A DNA stretch of 64,000 bases from assembly GCF_902706295.1 (NCBI RefSeq), contig NZ_CACSJJ010000007.1:124001-188000 (forward strand), written 5' to 3'. Shown here piece by piece: positions 17,092-26,304 of the stretch. A model generated the notes under the pieces. That model did no database searches. It had not been told where the DNA came from and saw only the letters and a list, made by a program, of their open reading frames with translations. This DNA comes from Arthrobacter sp. 18067. GTDB lineage: Bacteria; Actinomycetota; Actinomycetes; Actinomycetales; Micrococcaceae. Positions within the stretch are counted from its first letter, which is position 1. The number at the start of each line of letters is the position of its first letter. A program made the translations under genes and the position numbers.

Positions 17092-17966
17092 CCACCAGCA
17101 GCCTGCGAGCGCGGGATCGGACGGAAGGCACGACGGCGGGTGGCAGCTCGAGCTTTAAGGCCAGGCTGGGTGCAGACATCGCCCTTGCGGTGATCGGGAT
17201 CTGCTTCCTGGCGCCTTTGCTGTGGTTGCTGCTGGCCGCCGTCGATCCCCAGGCCGGCTACCAGACCAAGGTGCCATCGGCGCCGTCGCTGGCGAACTTC
17301 CGCGCCGTGCTGACACCTGAGCTGTTGATCCAGCCGTTGGCCAACAGTTTCTTGTTGTCCACTGGCACGGCAGTGGTGAACCTGATTGCGGCGGTGCTCG
17401 CCGCGTACCCCCTATCCAGGTACCAGTCCCGGTTCAACAAACCATTCATGTACACGGTCCTGTTTGGTACGTCGTTGCCGGTGACCGCAATCATGGTGCC
17501 CGTCTACGGGTTGTTCGTCCAACTGCAGATGCTGGATTCCATGGCGGCCACCATCTTCTTCATGGCAACCACTACTTTGCCCATGGCGATATGGATGACC
17601 AAGAACTTCATGGACTCCGTGCCCCTGGAGTTGGAGGAGGCGGCGTGGATGGATGGCGCATCGGCAATGGCGGCACTGCGGACAATCGTCCTGCCTTTGA
17701 TGCGGCAGGGGCTCGGTGTGGTGTTTATCTTCGTTTTCATCCAGGCATGGGGAAACTTCTTTGTTCCCTTCATTCTGTTGCTTTCACCGGGCAAGCAACC
17801 GGCTGCGGTGTCCATTTTCAGTTTCTTTGGCCAGCATGGCGCTATTGCCTACGGCCAGTTGGCTGCGTTCTCCATCCTGTACTCCGTACCCGTGCTGGTG
17901 CTCTACGCCCTGGTTTCCCGCGGCATGGGGAACTCCTTTGCCCTTTCTGGAGCCATTAAGGGCTAG
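17088..17966 (+). CDS. Sugar ABC transporter permease (MalG-like)
   Basis: 292 residues, six predicted helices, EAA loop EEAAWMDGASAMAALRTIVLPLM near residue 180. The N-terminal cytoplasmic stretch is Ser/Gly rich before the first helix (DIALAVIGICFLAPLLWLLLAAV). It completes the heterodimeric channel of the ROK-linked transporter. The operon ends here, facing a small - strand gene. Confidence 0.92.
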   Translation: MTTSSLRARDRTEGTTAGGSSSFKARLGADIALAVIGICFLAPLLWLLLAAVDPQAGYQTKVPSAPSLANFRAVLTPELLIQPLANSFLLSTGTAVVNLIAAVLAAYPLSRYQSRFNKPFMYTVLFGTSLPVTAIMVPVYGLFVQLQMLDSMAATIFFMATTTLPMAIWMTKNFMDSVPLELEEAAWMDGASAMAALRTIVLPLMRQGLGVVFIFVFIQAWGNFFVPFILLLSPGKQPAAVSIFSFFGQHGAIAYGQLAAFSILYSVPVLVLYALVSRGMGNSFALSGAIKG

Positions 17967-17993
17967 CTGGAGCCATGAAGGGGCGGTGGAACC

Positions 17994-18197
17994 TCAGTCG
18001 ATGTCTTCGATGATCTCCCCGTAAGGGATGGACTCGTCAACGTGGGCCTGATGCCCGGTTGGCCCCCTGTTGAAGGTGATCCGGACCCCGTGGCGCTCGT
18101 CGGCGGCCGATTGCAGGAGAACGGGCCGTACAGCGTCGATGACGTGCTGGTCCTGGGCGGCGAGGTAGGTCTGATAGGCGGCTGGTAGCTGATGCAT
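17994..18197 (-). CDS. Small conserved-looking hypothetical protein
   Basis: 67 residues (MHQLPAAYQTYLAAQDQHVI... ending PYGEIIEDID), acidic, soluble, with no recognised motif. The longer antisense frame that continues to 19280 is a shadow of the MoxR gene; the CAT at 18195-18197 gives a compact gene ending opposite the permease. Divergent from MoxR. The internal segment RHGVRITFNRGPTGHQAHVDESIPYG reads like a folded domain, which is why it is kept. Confidence 0.55.
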   Translation of the reverse strand: MHQLPAAYQTYLAAQDQHVIDAVRPVLLQSAADERHGVRITFNRGPTGHQAHVDESIPYGEIIEDID

Positions 18198-18362
18198 GGC
18201 AAAAGGATAGACCCCGGATGGCTGCATGGGGAGGGGTCCCCATTGCGGCCTTGAGCAGGGAGGGCTTGGATAGAGTGGCCTCTGCAGGCGGAAGCACTTT
18301 GTGCCAGGCACCCGTGCCGGCTGCCTGCCGGGAGACAAAGACGCCAGCGAGGGGACCCACGA

Positions 18363-19370
<1,008 letters not shown>

Positions 19371-19382
19371 CGGGGACTACAC

Positions 19383-20312
19383 GTGCCCAGCTTGCTTCGC
19401 CGGGTTAAGTCGAAGATGTTCATCTTCGCCCACCGGAGGACCCTGACCCTGCTCGACGGTGAATACGGCTCCGTTTTCAAAGGCCGCAGCCTGGACTTTG
19501 ATGAGCTGCGGGCCTACGTTCCCGGAGATGAAGTCAGGGATATTGACTGGAAAGCCACCGCACGGCACGGATCGCCCCTGGTCAAGCGGTATGTGGCAGT
19601 TCGCCGGCATTCGGTGCTGTTGCTCGTGGATACGGGACGGACCATGGCCGCCAAGGCCCTGTCAGGTGAATCCAAGAAGGACATCGCTGTGCAGGCAGCC
19701 GGAGTGCTGGGGTATCTGGCGTGTCGCCACGGCGACGACGTTGGCCTCCTGCACGGGAACGAGACCACGACCCGGTATCTACCTCCCCGCAGCGGCGAGG
19801 AGCAACTGGAACGGTTGCTGCAGGAGCTTGATGCGAGCGTCGCCCTGGACGGGCCGGCCAGTTCCCTCGCGGAGCAACTGGACTACGTCCTGAGATACCT
19901 GAACGGACGCCTGCTGGTTGTTGCCGTCGCGGACGAGTTCATGCCCGATGCCCGTACTGAGGGCCTCATGCGCAGGCTTCGAGCCAGGCACGAAGTCCTG
20001 TGGCTTACCGTGCGGGACGCGAACCTCACACCGGTGAAAGAAAAAGGTGTCACGAACAGTAAGGATGTGGGTACAGGGCAGGGAATTCCCGCGCCGTTGG
20101 CCGCCTCCAGCAAGATCCAAGCGGCCTATGAAGCTGCCATGGTGGAACGCGGAGAACACCGCAGCTCCCTCTTCCGCCGATTGGGCATAGCCGAGGAGCA
20201 AACCTCAGGCAGCGCGGACGTCTTGCCTGCCGTTTTCGCACTCCTTGAGAAGCACCGTTCGGGCGCGCCAACTGCCAGGGGTACCGCCGGGGGTGGCAAC
20301 CGTGCAGGATGA
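19383..20312 (+). CDS. DUF58-domain protein
   Basis: 309 residues with the DUF58 signature GRSLDFDELRAYVPGDEVRDIDWKATARHGSPLVKRY at about 38-74 (key GDxxRxIDW) and a following VWA-like fold (VLLLVDTGRTM, LLVVAVADEF). It is the standard partner of MoxR in this gene order. GTG start 12 bases after the MoxR stop. Its end overlaps the next gene by 11 bases. Function of DUF58 is not established. Confidence 0.92.
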   Translation: MPSLLRRVKSKMFIFAHRRTLTLLDGEYGSVFKGRSLDFDELRAYVPGDEVRDIDWKATARHGSPLVKRYVAVRRHSVLLLVDTGRTMAAKALSGESKKDIAVQAAGVLGYLACRHGDDVGLLHGNETTTRYLPPRSGEEQLERLLQELDASVALDGPASSLAEQLDYVLRYLNGRLLVVAVADEFMPDARTEGLMRRLRARHEVLWLTVRDANLTPVKEKGVTNSKDVGTGQGIPAPLAASSKIQAAYEAAMVERGEHRSSLFRRLGIAEEQTSGSADVLPAVFALLEKHRSGAPTARGTAGGGNRAG

Positions 20313-20763
20313 TGACGGCTTCTACGCGCCGCTTGCCTACCAGCCGCACTGGCTATGGCTTGGGCTGGTGATCTTGCTGGCCATTGGCGGCTGGTATGCC
20401 TGGATCTTCCGGCCCGCCCGCCGGAAACCACCGGCCGGACAAAGACCGCCACAGCTGGACCTGGACGCGCTGCGCTCCGCTTGCCTCACTGCCATCAACG
20501 CCACAGCAGAAGACGCCGACGCCGGACGGATGCCCGTGCGCGATGCCCACCAAAGACTCAGCTTCCTGGTAAGGGAATTCGCCGGGGCAGCCACAGGGCT
20601 ACCGGTCACGTCCATGACGCTGGAAGATCTCCGCCGCCAAGGACTCGAGGATCTTGCTGAAGGAATCGCGGGCATCTACCCCAACGAATTCTCCCGTGTT
20701 CCAATCCACCCTGTGGGCCACTCAGCGGAGGCAGCGCGACAAGTGGTGATCGGATGGAACTGA
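20302..20763 (+). CDS. Single-span membrane protein, DUF4381-like
   Basis: 153 residues: N-terminal DGFYAPLAYQPHWLWLGLVILLAIGGWYAW with one helix, a Pro/Arg-rich linker and a C-terminal helical domain (RMPVRDAHQRLSFLVREFAG). The position between DUF58 and VWA genes is where DUF4381 proteins occur. GTG 20302 is chosen over upstream in-frame starts because GGGGGTGG lies at the right distance and the gene then overlaps DUF58 only by 11 bases. Confidence 0.75.
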   Translation: MQDDDGFYAPLAYQPHWLWLGLVILLAIGGWYAWIFRPARRKPPAGQRPPQLDLDALRSACLTAINATAEDADAGRMPVRDAHQRLSFLVREFAGAATGLPVTSMTLEDLRRQGLEDLAEGIAGIYPNEFSRVPIHPVGHSAEAARQVVIGWN

Positions 20764-21734
20764 GCTATTGGTGGATCCTTCCCCTCGCCGCAGCAGCGGT
20801 GGCCATCAGCGCATGGCTGTACCGCCGTCGTCGTCCTCCACAGACCCGGCCCATCGCGCACGGTGACCGCCTGACCGACCTGCCGGAATACCAACACGCA
20901 CTACGCAGGTACCGCCTGCGGCTGCTGGTGGCAGTCATGCTGGGCGCTGTGTTCCTCGCCGCCACCGCTACAGCCGCCGCCAGGCCCATCCTGCGCACCA
21001 CGGAACAACCGGAAAGCCGGAACCGGGACATCGTGCTCTGCCTGGACGTGTCCGGGTCCATGACCAGCACCGACGCCGCCATAACCACCGTGTTCCAGGA
21101 ACTCGCCAAGGAATTCGACGGCGAAAGGATCGGCATGGTCATCTTCGACAGCAGCAGCGTGCAACTCTTTCCCCTCACGGACGACTATGACTACGCCGCC
21201 GAACAGCTGGCCGAAGCCAAGGAAGCCCTGGACAGCGGGACAGGTTCCTTCTTCGACGGCACCTGGAACGGTGCAGGCTCTTCATTGATCGGCGACGGCC
21301 TGGCGTCCTGCGTGCAGAGCTTTCCCGATGACGCAGGCGCCGCCGATGCCGAGCGCTCGCGGTCCGTGGTGCTGGCCACTGACAACTTCCTCTCCGGCGA
21401 GCCGATCTTCAGCCTGGAGGAAGCGGCAGCACTGGCCGCCGACAAAAAAGTGAAAGTCTACGCACTGAACCCCAGCGACATCGACTACGGCAACCAACCT
21501 GATGAACCCGGTGCCCAACTCAGGGCTGCCGCTGAGCGTACGGAGGGCGCCTACTTCACCGTGGACAGCGCTGAGGCCGTGCCGGGCATCGTGGGGAAAG
21601 TGCAGGACACGGAAGCTACAAGTTACCGTGCAGCTCCTCAGGCGGTGGCAGCCGATGTTCCCGACTGGCCGCTCGGGATCGCCCTGCTTGCTGGAACGGG
21701 AATGCTGGTACTCGGCTGGAGGCTGGAATCATGA
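20754..21734 (+). CDS. VWA-domain membrane protein (BatA-like)
   Basis: 326 residues: two N-terminal helices (about 5-20 and 62-82), a von Willebrand A domain with MIDAS motif DVSGSM near residue 98 and later TGSFFDGTWNGAGSSLIGDGL, and a C-terminal helix (about 303-320). The VWA domain should face the outside of the membrane and bind a divalent metal. ATG 20754 overlaps the upstream stop by 10 bases. Works with MoxR/DUF58 in an uncharacterised envelope process. Confidence 0.92.
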   Translation: MELSYWWILPLAAAAVAISAWLYRRRRPPQTRPIAHGDRLTDLPEYQHALRRYRLRLLVAVMLGAVFLAATATAAARPILRTTEQPESRNRDIVLCLDVSGSMTSTDAAITTVFQELAKEFDGERIGMVIFDSSSVQLFPLTDDYDYAAEQLAEAKEALDSGTGSFFDGTWNGAGSSLIGDGLASCVQSFPDDAGAADAERSRSVVLATDNFLSGEPIFSLEEAAALAADKKVKVYALNPSDIDYGNQPDEPGAQLRAAAERTEGAYFTVDSAEAVPGIVGKVQDTEATSYRAAPQAVAADVPDWPLGIALLAGTGMLVLGWRLES

Positions 21735-22756
21735 CCTTCGCCCCGATCATTCCGTGGCCCCTGCTGGTTCTGGCTCTCGCCGCCGCGCTGGTGTTCACTG
21801 TGCTGGCCCTGACAACGGGGAGACCGAGGAAACCGGGGCGCCCTGGACGGAGCCAACCGCCACGGAACGCGAGGCCAGCAGTGTTGCGGGGTGTCGCCGT
21901 CGTGCTGCTGATCCTCGCCATGCTCCGGCCGGGCTGGCCCGGTGGGCAGGCCAACACCGCCACCGCAGAGATGGACGTCTTCTTCGTGGTGGACACCAGT
22001 ACCAGCATGGCAGCCGAAGACTACAACGGCTCCAATACCCGCCTGACGGGGGTCCAACGCGATGTGATGGCGATAGCCAGGGAGCTCGCCGGTGCCAAAT
22101 TCTCCCTGATCACGTTCGACAACAAGGCCGCCGTCCGCATGCCCCTCACCCGCGATGCCACCGCGCTGCAGACCGCCATGACCACGCTCCAACCCCAAAA
22201 CGCCCGATACGCCAAGGGAAGCAGTGTCACCGGTGCAGGACAACTACTCAAAGCCCGGCTTGCTGCAGCCAAGGAGCAACACCCGGGCCGGCCCGCTGTG
22301 ATCTTCTACGCCGGCGATGGCGAAAACACCAGCGCCGAGCAGCCTCCGGCCCTGGACGCCGCCAACGTAGCCGGGGGAGCAGTCCTTGGATACGGCACCC
22401 CTCAGGGCGGACGCATGAAAGAAAGCCCGGATACCGATGCCGGCTACCTCAAGGACCGCAGCTCCGACACCGCGCAGGACGCCGTTTCACGCATCGATGA
22501 AGACCAGCTCCGCACCATCGCCGACCAACTCCGCCTCCCCTACGCACACCGGACCGGGACAGAGCCGCCGTCTGACATGCTCGGCAAAGCCCAGCCAGGT
22601 GCGCTCGCCATCAGCGACGCGGACACCCCCGGACGCATTGAGCTCTACTGGCTGCTCGCCCTGGCTGCCTTCCTGCTGGTACTGCACGAACCACTGCGCC
22701 ACCTTGCCGCACTCCTGAACCTCCACCCTGCAGCAGCAAAGGAGCGCACACCGTGA
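21731..22756 (+). CDS. VWA-domain membrane protein (BatB-like)
   Basis: 341 residues, same design as the preceding gene: N-terminal helices, MIDAS DTSTSM near residue 88, and VIFYAGDGENTSAEQPPALDAAN where the metal-binding Asp is expected. A C-terminal helix (IELYWLLALAAFLLVLHEPL) anchors the protein again. Overlaps the previous and next genes by four bases each. Confidence 0.92.
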   Translation: MTFAPIIPWPLLVLALAAALVFTVLALTTGRPRKPGRPGRSQPPRNARPAVLRGVAVVLLILAMLRPGWPGGQANTATAEMDVFFVVDTSTSMAAEDYNGSNTRLTGVQRDVMAIARELAGAKFSLITFDNKAAVRMPLTRDATALQTAMTTLQPQNARYAKGSSVTGAGQLLKARLAAAKEQHPGRPAVIFYAGDGENTSAEQPPALDAANVAGGAVLGYGTPQGGRMKESPDTDAGYLKDRSSDTAQDAVSRIDEDQLRTIADQLRLPYAHRTGTEPPSDMLGKAQPGALAISDADTPGRIELYWLLALAAFLLVLHEPLRHLAALLNLHPAAAKERTP

Positions 22757-23457
22757 CCCACAACGCACGACGACGGCGACTCCGGCTTGCGCTGTGGTCC
22801 GCGCCAGCGGCCCTGCTGGCGCTCGCAGTTGCCGCGAAACTCCTCAGCGTGGGCGTCCTGGGTGGTGCAGCCGCGGAGTCCTACGCTGCCGGTCAGGGAA
22901 GTGACGTGGCCCGGGCTGCCTCCTGGCTGCATGCAGTCAACGTCGTTGAGCCGCACAAGGCGCCGTTCGCCTCCGGGGACGCCCACGTGCTGGCGGGTGA
23001 CTTCGCTGCTGCACGGGAAGTCTTTGAGACCGCTTTGCGGCGTGGCCCCGGTGACGACGAGTGCAAAGTCCGGGTCAACCTTGTCCTGAGCATTGAGAAA
23101 TTGGGGGACGCGGCAGGGGGTGGTGACGCTGCGGCCCGGCTGTTTGCGGACGGACTTGCTGCCGCGGAGGCATCGCCGCCACAATGCCGTGCTGTTGGTC
23201 CCGCGAACGCCGCGGGGGAGGGCGCCGCCCTTGACGCCGCGGAGGACCGGCTCACGAACAAAATTGCCGAGGGAAATTCCCAAAGCGGCAAGGCGCAACA
23301 GCCTTCCGGCGAATCTCCGGCCACGCCGCCCCAGGAACAGCTCAAACAGTTGGAGGAGAGCGCGCAACGAGCCCAACGGGAACGCTCGGAGGGGCAGGAA
23401 CGTGGAGAATACCTGCGGAGTCCTGACGATGGACCGCGTGTGGACAGGCCGTGGTGA
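22753..23457 (+). CDS. TPR-like protein with N-terminal membrane anchor
   Basis: 234 residues: Arg-rich N-terminus, one helix (about 14-34), and a helical segment with DAHVLAGDFAAAREVFETALRRGPGDDECKVRVNLVLSIEKLG, which reads like a tetratricopeptide pair. The C-terminal third is low complexity, rich in Gln, Pro and Glu. TPR proteins are usual last members of MoxR-VWA operons. GTG start in a GTGA overlap with the VWA gene. Confidence 0.8.
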   Translation: MTHNARRRRLRLALWSAPAALLALAVAAKLLSVGVLGGAAAESYAAGQGSDVARAASWLHAVNVVEPHKAPFASGDAHVLAGDFAAAREVFETALRRGPGDDECKVRVNLVLSIEKLGDAAGGGDAAARLFADGLAAAEASPPQCRAVGPANAAGEGAALDAAEDRLTNKIAEGNSQSGKAQQPSGESPATPPQEQLKQLEESAQRAQRERSEGQERGEYLRSPDDGPRVDRPW

Positions 23458-23543
23458 ACCTTTCGGCGAACAAAGAGTCCCTGCGCAACCTCGTCAAGGC
23501 AACGCAGACGTTTCGCGGATCGCTGCTCGAAACCGCCAAGTAG
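23454..23543 (+). CDS. 29-residue ORF coupled to the MoxR-VWA operon
   Basis: GTG at 23454 overlaps the TPR gene stop (GTGA), exactly like the two junctions before it. The product begins MNLSANKESLRNLV and ends RGSLLETAK: a short polar, mildly amphipathic peptide with a plausible helix. It ends 10 bases before a strong hairpin. Coupling and position are the only support; it could be a chance frame. Confidence 0.4.
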   Translation: MNLSANKESLRNLVKATQTFRGSLLETAK

Positions 23544-23553
23544 CTCAGTAGGA

Positions 23554-23594
23554 ACGACGGCGGCCGGTCACCATAGGTGACCGGCCGCCGTCGT
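23554..23594. terminator. Bidirectional hairpin between convergent transcripts
   Basis: Perfect 19-bp arms 23554-23572 and 23576-23594 (ACGACGGCGGCCGGTCACC and its complement) with a 3-base loop. There is no clear T run on either side, but its position between convergent genes makes it the shared terminator. Confidence 0.8.
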
Positions 23595-23610
23595 GCGCTG
23601 TTCTATCTGT

Positions 23611-24117
23611 TTACGACTCCCAGAGAATTTCGTCGTCCACCACGCCGTCTTCGTCGGCCGCAACTACCAAGAGCTCGTCCGTGAAATGCGATCCGAGGGT
23701 GAAATCCAACACAAAGTACCGCTCCGGTTGACCGGGGTAGATGGCTACGTGGCCGAGTTTGAGGGCCTTCAGGAAGACATCGTTGGTGAGCTGGCCTTTG
23801 TCACGGACACCGAAGACCGACTCAAGCTGCTCTTCCTTGAGCTGTGAACTGTGGAAATGCAGGAATTGTTGGGGGTTGGTGCCGTCCTGGTCAAGCTCAT
23901 CGGCGATCATTTCCCGGACTTGGTCCACGAGCTCCGGCAGGAAACGCAGACGGTAGTCCACCTTGCGCATGGCGGCCTCGTCAAAGTGATCGTGCGCGGT
24001 GACGTTGAGGTCCAATTCCAGCTGGTTGCCGGCCAGCTCATGTCTGGCGACGAAGCAATGCTCACGCCCGTGGTTGAGCTCGATCTCCCCAAAATGTTTG
24101 CTCGCTACCTTGCCCAT
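23611..24117 (-). CDS. DUF2004-family protein
   Basis: 168 residues with the N-terminal pattern KHFGEIEL that I associate with DUF2004, followed by EVDYRL-like RKVDYRLRFLPELVDQVREMIADEL and an acidic C-terminus (DEDGVVDDEILWES). Soluble, no signal peptide. Function unknown; the family occurs sporadically in actinobacteria and proteobacteria. It stands alone, converging on the MoxR operon. Confidence 0.7.
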   Translation of the reverse strand: MGKVASKHFGEIELNHGREHCFVARHELAGNQLELDLNVTAHDHFDEAAMRKVDYRLRFLPELVDQVREMIADELDQDGTNPQQFLHFHSSQLKEEQLESVFGVRDKGQLTNDVFLKALKLGHVAIYPGQPERYFVLDFTLGSHFTDELLVVAADEDGVVDDEILWES

Positions 24118-24167
24118 GTGATCAATCTAACCCCATCAACCGGCGGGTTCCAGCACTTGGGGATAAT

Positions 24168-25133
24168 TCACCTGCGTCGCTGGAGACCCTTGACAGGCGC
24201 GGATTTCAGGGGGTGGAGACCGCTCTTTCCCGACGTTTCCCTGAGGGTGTCGGCAAGCAGTTGTGTGAACAACTGCACTTGGGCTGTGCGCTTTTCATTG
24301 ATGAGCAGGGCGAACACGTTCCGTGCCAGCCGGATGTCCGGTACGTCCAGGACCACGACGCCGGGTGGTCGGTTTCGCAGCGCCAGTTCCGGGACCAGCG
24401 AGGCACCCAGGCCGGCGGCGGTCATCTCCAGGCTCGCGTGAAAGTCGTCGCTGTAGGCCACTACCCGGGGGTGGAGGTTGCAGCTGGCAAAGAGGCGCTC
24501 AATCACCAACGCATCGCTGGTGCCGGGGTGGTGGACTATCCAGGGCATGTCCGAAAGATGGGCCGCTTCAATCTCGGCATCCTCGCGGATTTTCCATGAT
24601 GCCGGCAACACCACGCGGAAGTCGTCGTCGCCGATCCACTGCCTCTCCAACGAATGCGGCCACGCCAGGCCGGATTGCCCCACTTGGTAGACCAGTGCCA
24701 CATCCAGTTCGCCGCCGCTGCGCAGGCCTTGGATGGTTTGGGCGGGTTCAGCCACGGAGACACGGAGCTCAATGCCCAGCCCTTTCCACCGATCGTTCCG
24801 GAGGATCTCCGGCAACACGTAGGTGGCAAGGCTGGGGAAGATACCCAGCCTCAGTTCCTGTGCGGGGGAGTCGTTGGTTCGTGAAGCCGCAGCCATAAGG
24901 GCCTCGACGTCGGTCAGTACCTTCGATGCGTGCCGGGTCATGGTCACGGCCGCTTCCGTGGGCACGACGCTCCGCGCAGACCGTTGGAAAAGCTCGACGC
25001 CGGTATCACGCTCCAGCGCGGCCATCTGTTGAGAGACTGCCGAGGCTGTATAGCCAAGCTGGGCGGCGGCAGCAGCAAAGGAACCCAAGCGGGTTACTTC
25101 CATGAGCGTCCGGAGGTGGAGGAGATTGACCAT
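24168..25133 (-). CDS. LysR-family transcriptional regulator
   Basis: 321 residues. N-terminal winged HTH LLHLRTLMEVTRLGSFAAAAAQLGYTASAVSQQMAALERDTG, then a periplasmic-binding-like effector domain (LRLGIFPSLATYVLPEIL, ELDVALVYQVG, ASLVPELALRNRPPGV). LysR proteins usually control a divergent neighbour, but the divergent operon here is nrdHIEF, which carries its own NrdR boxes, so the target is unclear. Confidence 0.92.
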   Translation of the reverse strand: MVNLLHLRTLMEVTRLGSFAAAAAQLGYTASAVSQQMAALERDTGVELFQRSARSVVPTEAAVTMTRHASKVLTDVEALMAAASRTNDSPAQELRLGIFPSLATYVLPEILRNDRWKGLGIELRVSVAEPAQTIQGLRSGGELDVALVYQVGQSGLAWPHSLERQWIGDDDFRVVLPASWKIREDAEIEAAHLSDMPWIVHHPGTSDALVIERLFASCNLHPRVVAYSDDFHASLEMTAAGLGASLVPELALRNRPPGVVVLDVPDIRLARNVFALLINEKRTAQVQLFTQLLADTLRETSGKSGLHPLKSAPVKGLQRRR

Positions 25134-25224
25134 CAGCAGATTTTAGCTGTTCGCCACGCCACATTTTCAAAGTGTCACGACACGCCGTATCCACGCGACA
25201 CGCTGGAGATTAAATGTGGCTAAG

Positions 25225-25242
25225 TAGTCCACAGGGTGTGGA
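25225..25242. promoter_or_regulatory. DnaA-box-like inverted pair
   Basis: TAGTCCACA (25225-25233) matches the actinobacterial box TTGTCCACA at 8 of 9 positions. It is followed by TGTGGATTT (25237-25245) in the opposite orientation; the centre TCCACA-GGG-TGTGGA is a perfect palindrome. A further 8/9 match on the opposite strand lies at 25292-25300 (TGTGGACGA). Confidence 0.35.
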
Positions 25243-25315
25243 TTTCATCTCCCACTTTGGCGGAATCACGGACATTTTGGGGGCCCTTGCCTGTGGACGA
25301 GCAGTGGATTGAATG

Positions 25316-25331
25316 ACATACTTGTAATACA
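25316..25331. promoter_or_regulatory. NrdR box 1
   Basis: ACATACTTGTAATACA resembles the NrdR consensus acaCwAtATaTwGtgt with an imperfect palindrome. Its centre is 43 bases (about four helical turns) from box 2, as expected for paired NrdR sites. Confidence 0.55.
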
Positions 25332-25358
25332 TCATCTTGGGGTTCCGGCGAGGCGCTT

Positions 25359-25374
25359 GCACTACATGTAGTAT
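25359..25374. promoter_or_regulatory. NrdR box 2
   Basis: GCACTACATGTAGTAT contains the perfect palindrome ACTACATGTAGT, a strong NrdR-type box. It overlaps a TTGCAC -35-like hexamer (25357-25362), so bound NrdR-ATP/dATP would block the nrd promoter. Confidence 0.7.
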
Positions 25375-25527
25375 CGATTTACGGATTGAGCGGGAAACCA
25401 GCACAAGACTAAATAAGCGTGTTGGCTGCCACAGCAGCCCGCGGGCCGGTATCGGATTCAGAAGTTAGTTCCGGTTGAGCCCGCCAGATACGAAGAGCGA
25501 CAGACTTCAACTAAGGGGACAGGGATC

Positions 25528-25770
25528 ATGACCGTTACGGTTTACACGAAGCCGGCCTGTGTTCAGTGCAACGCAACCTACCGGGCACTCGACAAGAAGG
25601 GCATTGCCTACCAGAGTGTCGACATCTCCCAGGATGCCGGGGCCCTTGAGCGCCTCAAGGCGCTGGGTTACATGCAGGCTCCGGTTGTCGTCACCGAGCA
25701 GGACCACTGGTCCGGATTCCGCCCGGACAAGATCGAGGAACTGGCCCAGGCCGTTTCTTCCGTGGCCTAA
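25528..25770 (+). CDS. nrdH: Glutaredoxin-like protein NrdH
   Basis: An 80-residue thioredoxin-fold protein with active site CVQC at residues 11-14 (TVYTKPACVQCNATYRALD) and the NrdH C-terminal WSGFRPDKI motif. It is the electron donor for class Ib ribonucleotide reductase, recycled by thioredoxin reductase. ATG with AAGGGGACAGG upstream. First gene of nrdHIEF behind two NrdR boxes. Confidence 0.96.
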   Translation: MTVTVYTKPACVQCNATYRALDKKGIAYQSVDISQDAGALERLKALGYMQAPVVVTEQDHWSGFRPDKIEELAQAVSSVA

Positions 25771-25833
25771 GTTTCCATTCATACTTCGCCACCACAGCAA
25801 ACTGAGAATTCCTATGTAGTCGAGGTGACTCCC

Positions 25834-26304
25834 ATGGCACCGCTGGCAGCGGCAAGCGTTCGCGATGCGACCGAAGCTGTCACCACCAGGAGTCACCTCA
25901 TCTACTTTTCCTCGACTTCCGAGAACACCGAACGATTCGTCCGGAAACTGGGCAGGGATGCGGCTCGTATCCCGCTTTATGCCCACGACGCCCCGCTTCA
26001 AGCCCTGGAACCCTTCGTCCTTGTACTGCCCACTTATGGCGGAACAAACGGTGAAGGTTCCGTACCGAAGCAAGTCATCAGGTTTCTGAACGATCCCCGG
26101 AACAGGGAACTGATCCGCGGTGTTATCGGAGCAGGGAACACCAATTTCGCGGACAACTACTGCGCAGCGGGAGACATCATCTCCGTCAAGTGCAAGGTGC
26201 CGCATTTATATAAATTTGAGCTCATGGGGACGCCGGAAGACGTCGAGCGCGTAAACAATGGATTGGAAGAGTTTTGGACACGACTGTTGCAGAAACAGAA
26301 GTAA
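25834..26304 (+). CDS. nrdI: Flavodoxin-like NrdI
   Basis: 156 residues with the FMN phosphate loop [33 protein letters not shown] and [21 protein letters not shown]. Reduced NrdI supplies the oxidant that builds the Mn(III)2-tyrosyl radical of NrdF. ATG 25834 is chosen because GAGGTGA sits 6 bases before it; GTG 25825 is an alternative. Its 3' end overlaps nrdE. Confidence 0.95.
   Translation: MAPLAAASVRDATEAVTTRSHLIYFSSTSENTERFVRKLGRDAARIPLYAHDAPLQALEPFVLVLPTYGGTNGEGSVPKQVIRFLNDPRNRELIRGVIGAGNTNFADNYCAAGDIISVKCKVPHLYKFELMGTPEDVERVNNGLEEFWTRLLQKQK

Larger units (their letters stand above)
25134..25527. other. Divergent regulatory region between LysR gene and nrdH
   Basis: No gene is seen in these 394 bases. 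They contain DnaA-box-like sites (25225-25242 and 25292-25300), two NrdR-type palindromes (25316-25331 and 25359-25374), a TTGCAC/TACGGA promoter-like pair spanning 25357-25385, and a roughly 140-base leader before nrdH with RBS AAGGGGACAGGG. Confidence 0.6.

Noticed and set aside
21502..22500. A 332-codon + strand frame across the two VWA genes
   Set aside because: Arg/Gly/His-rich off-frame product; both real VWA frames contain MIDAS motifs.
25466..25527. Riboswitch (cobalamin type) before nrdH
   Set aside because: No B12-box or other aptamer core was found, and class Ib enzymes do not need B12; NrdR boxes explain the control.
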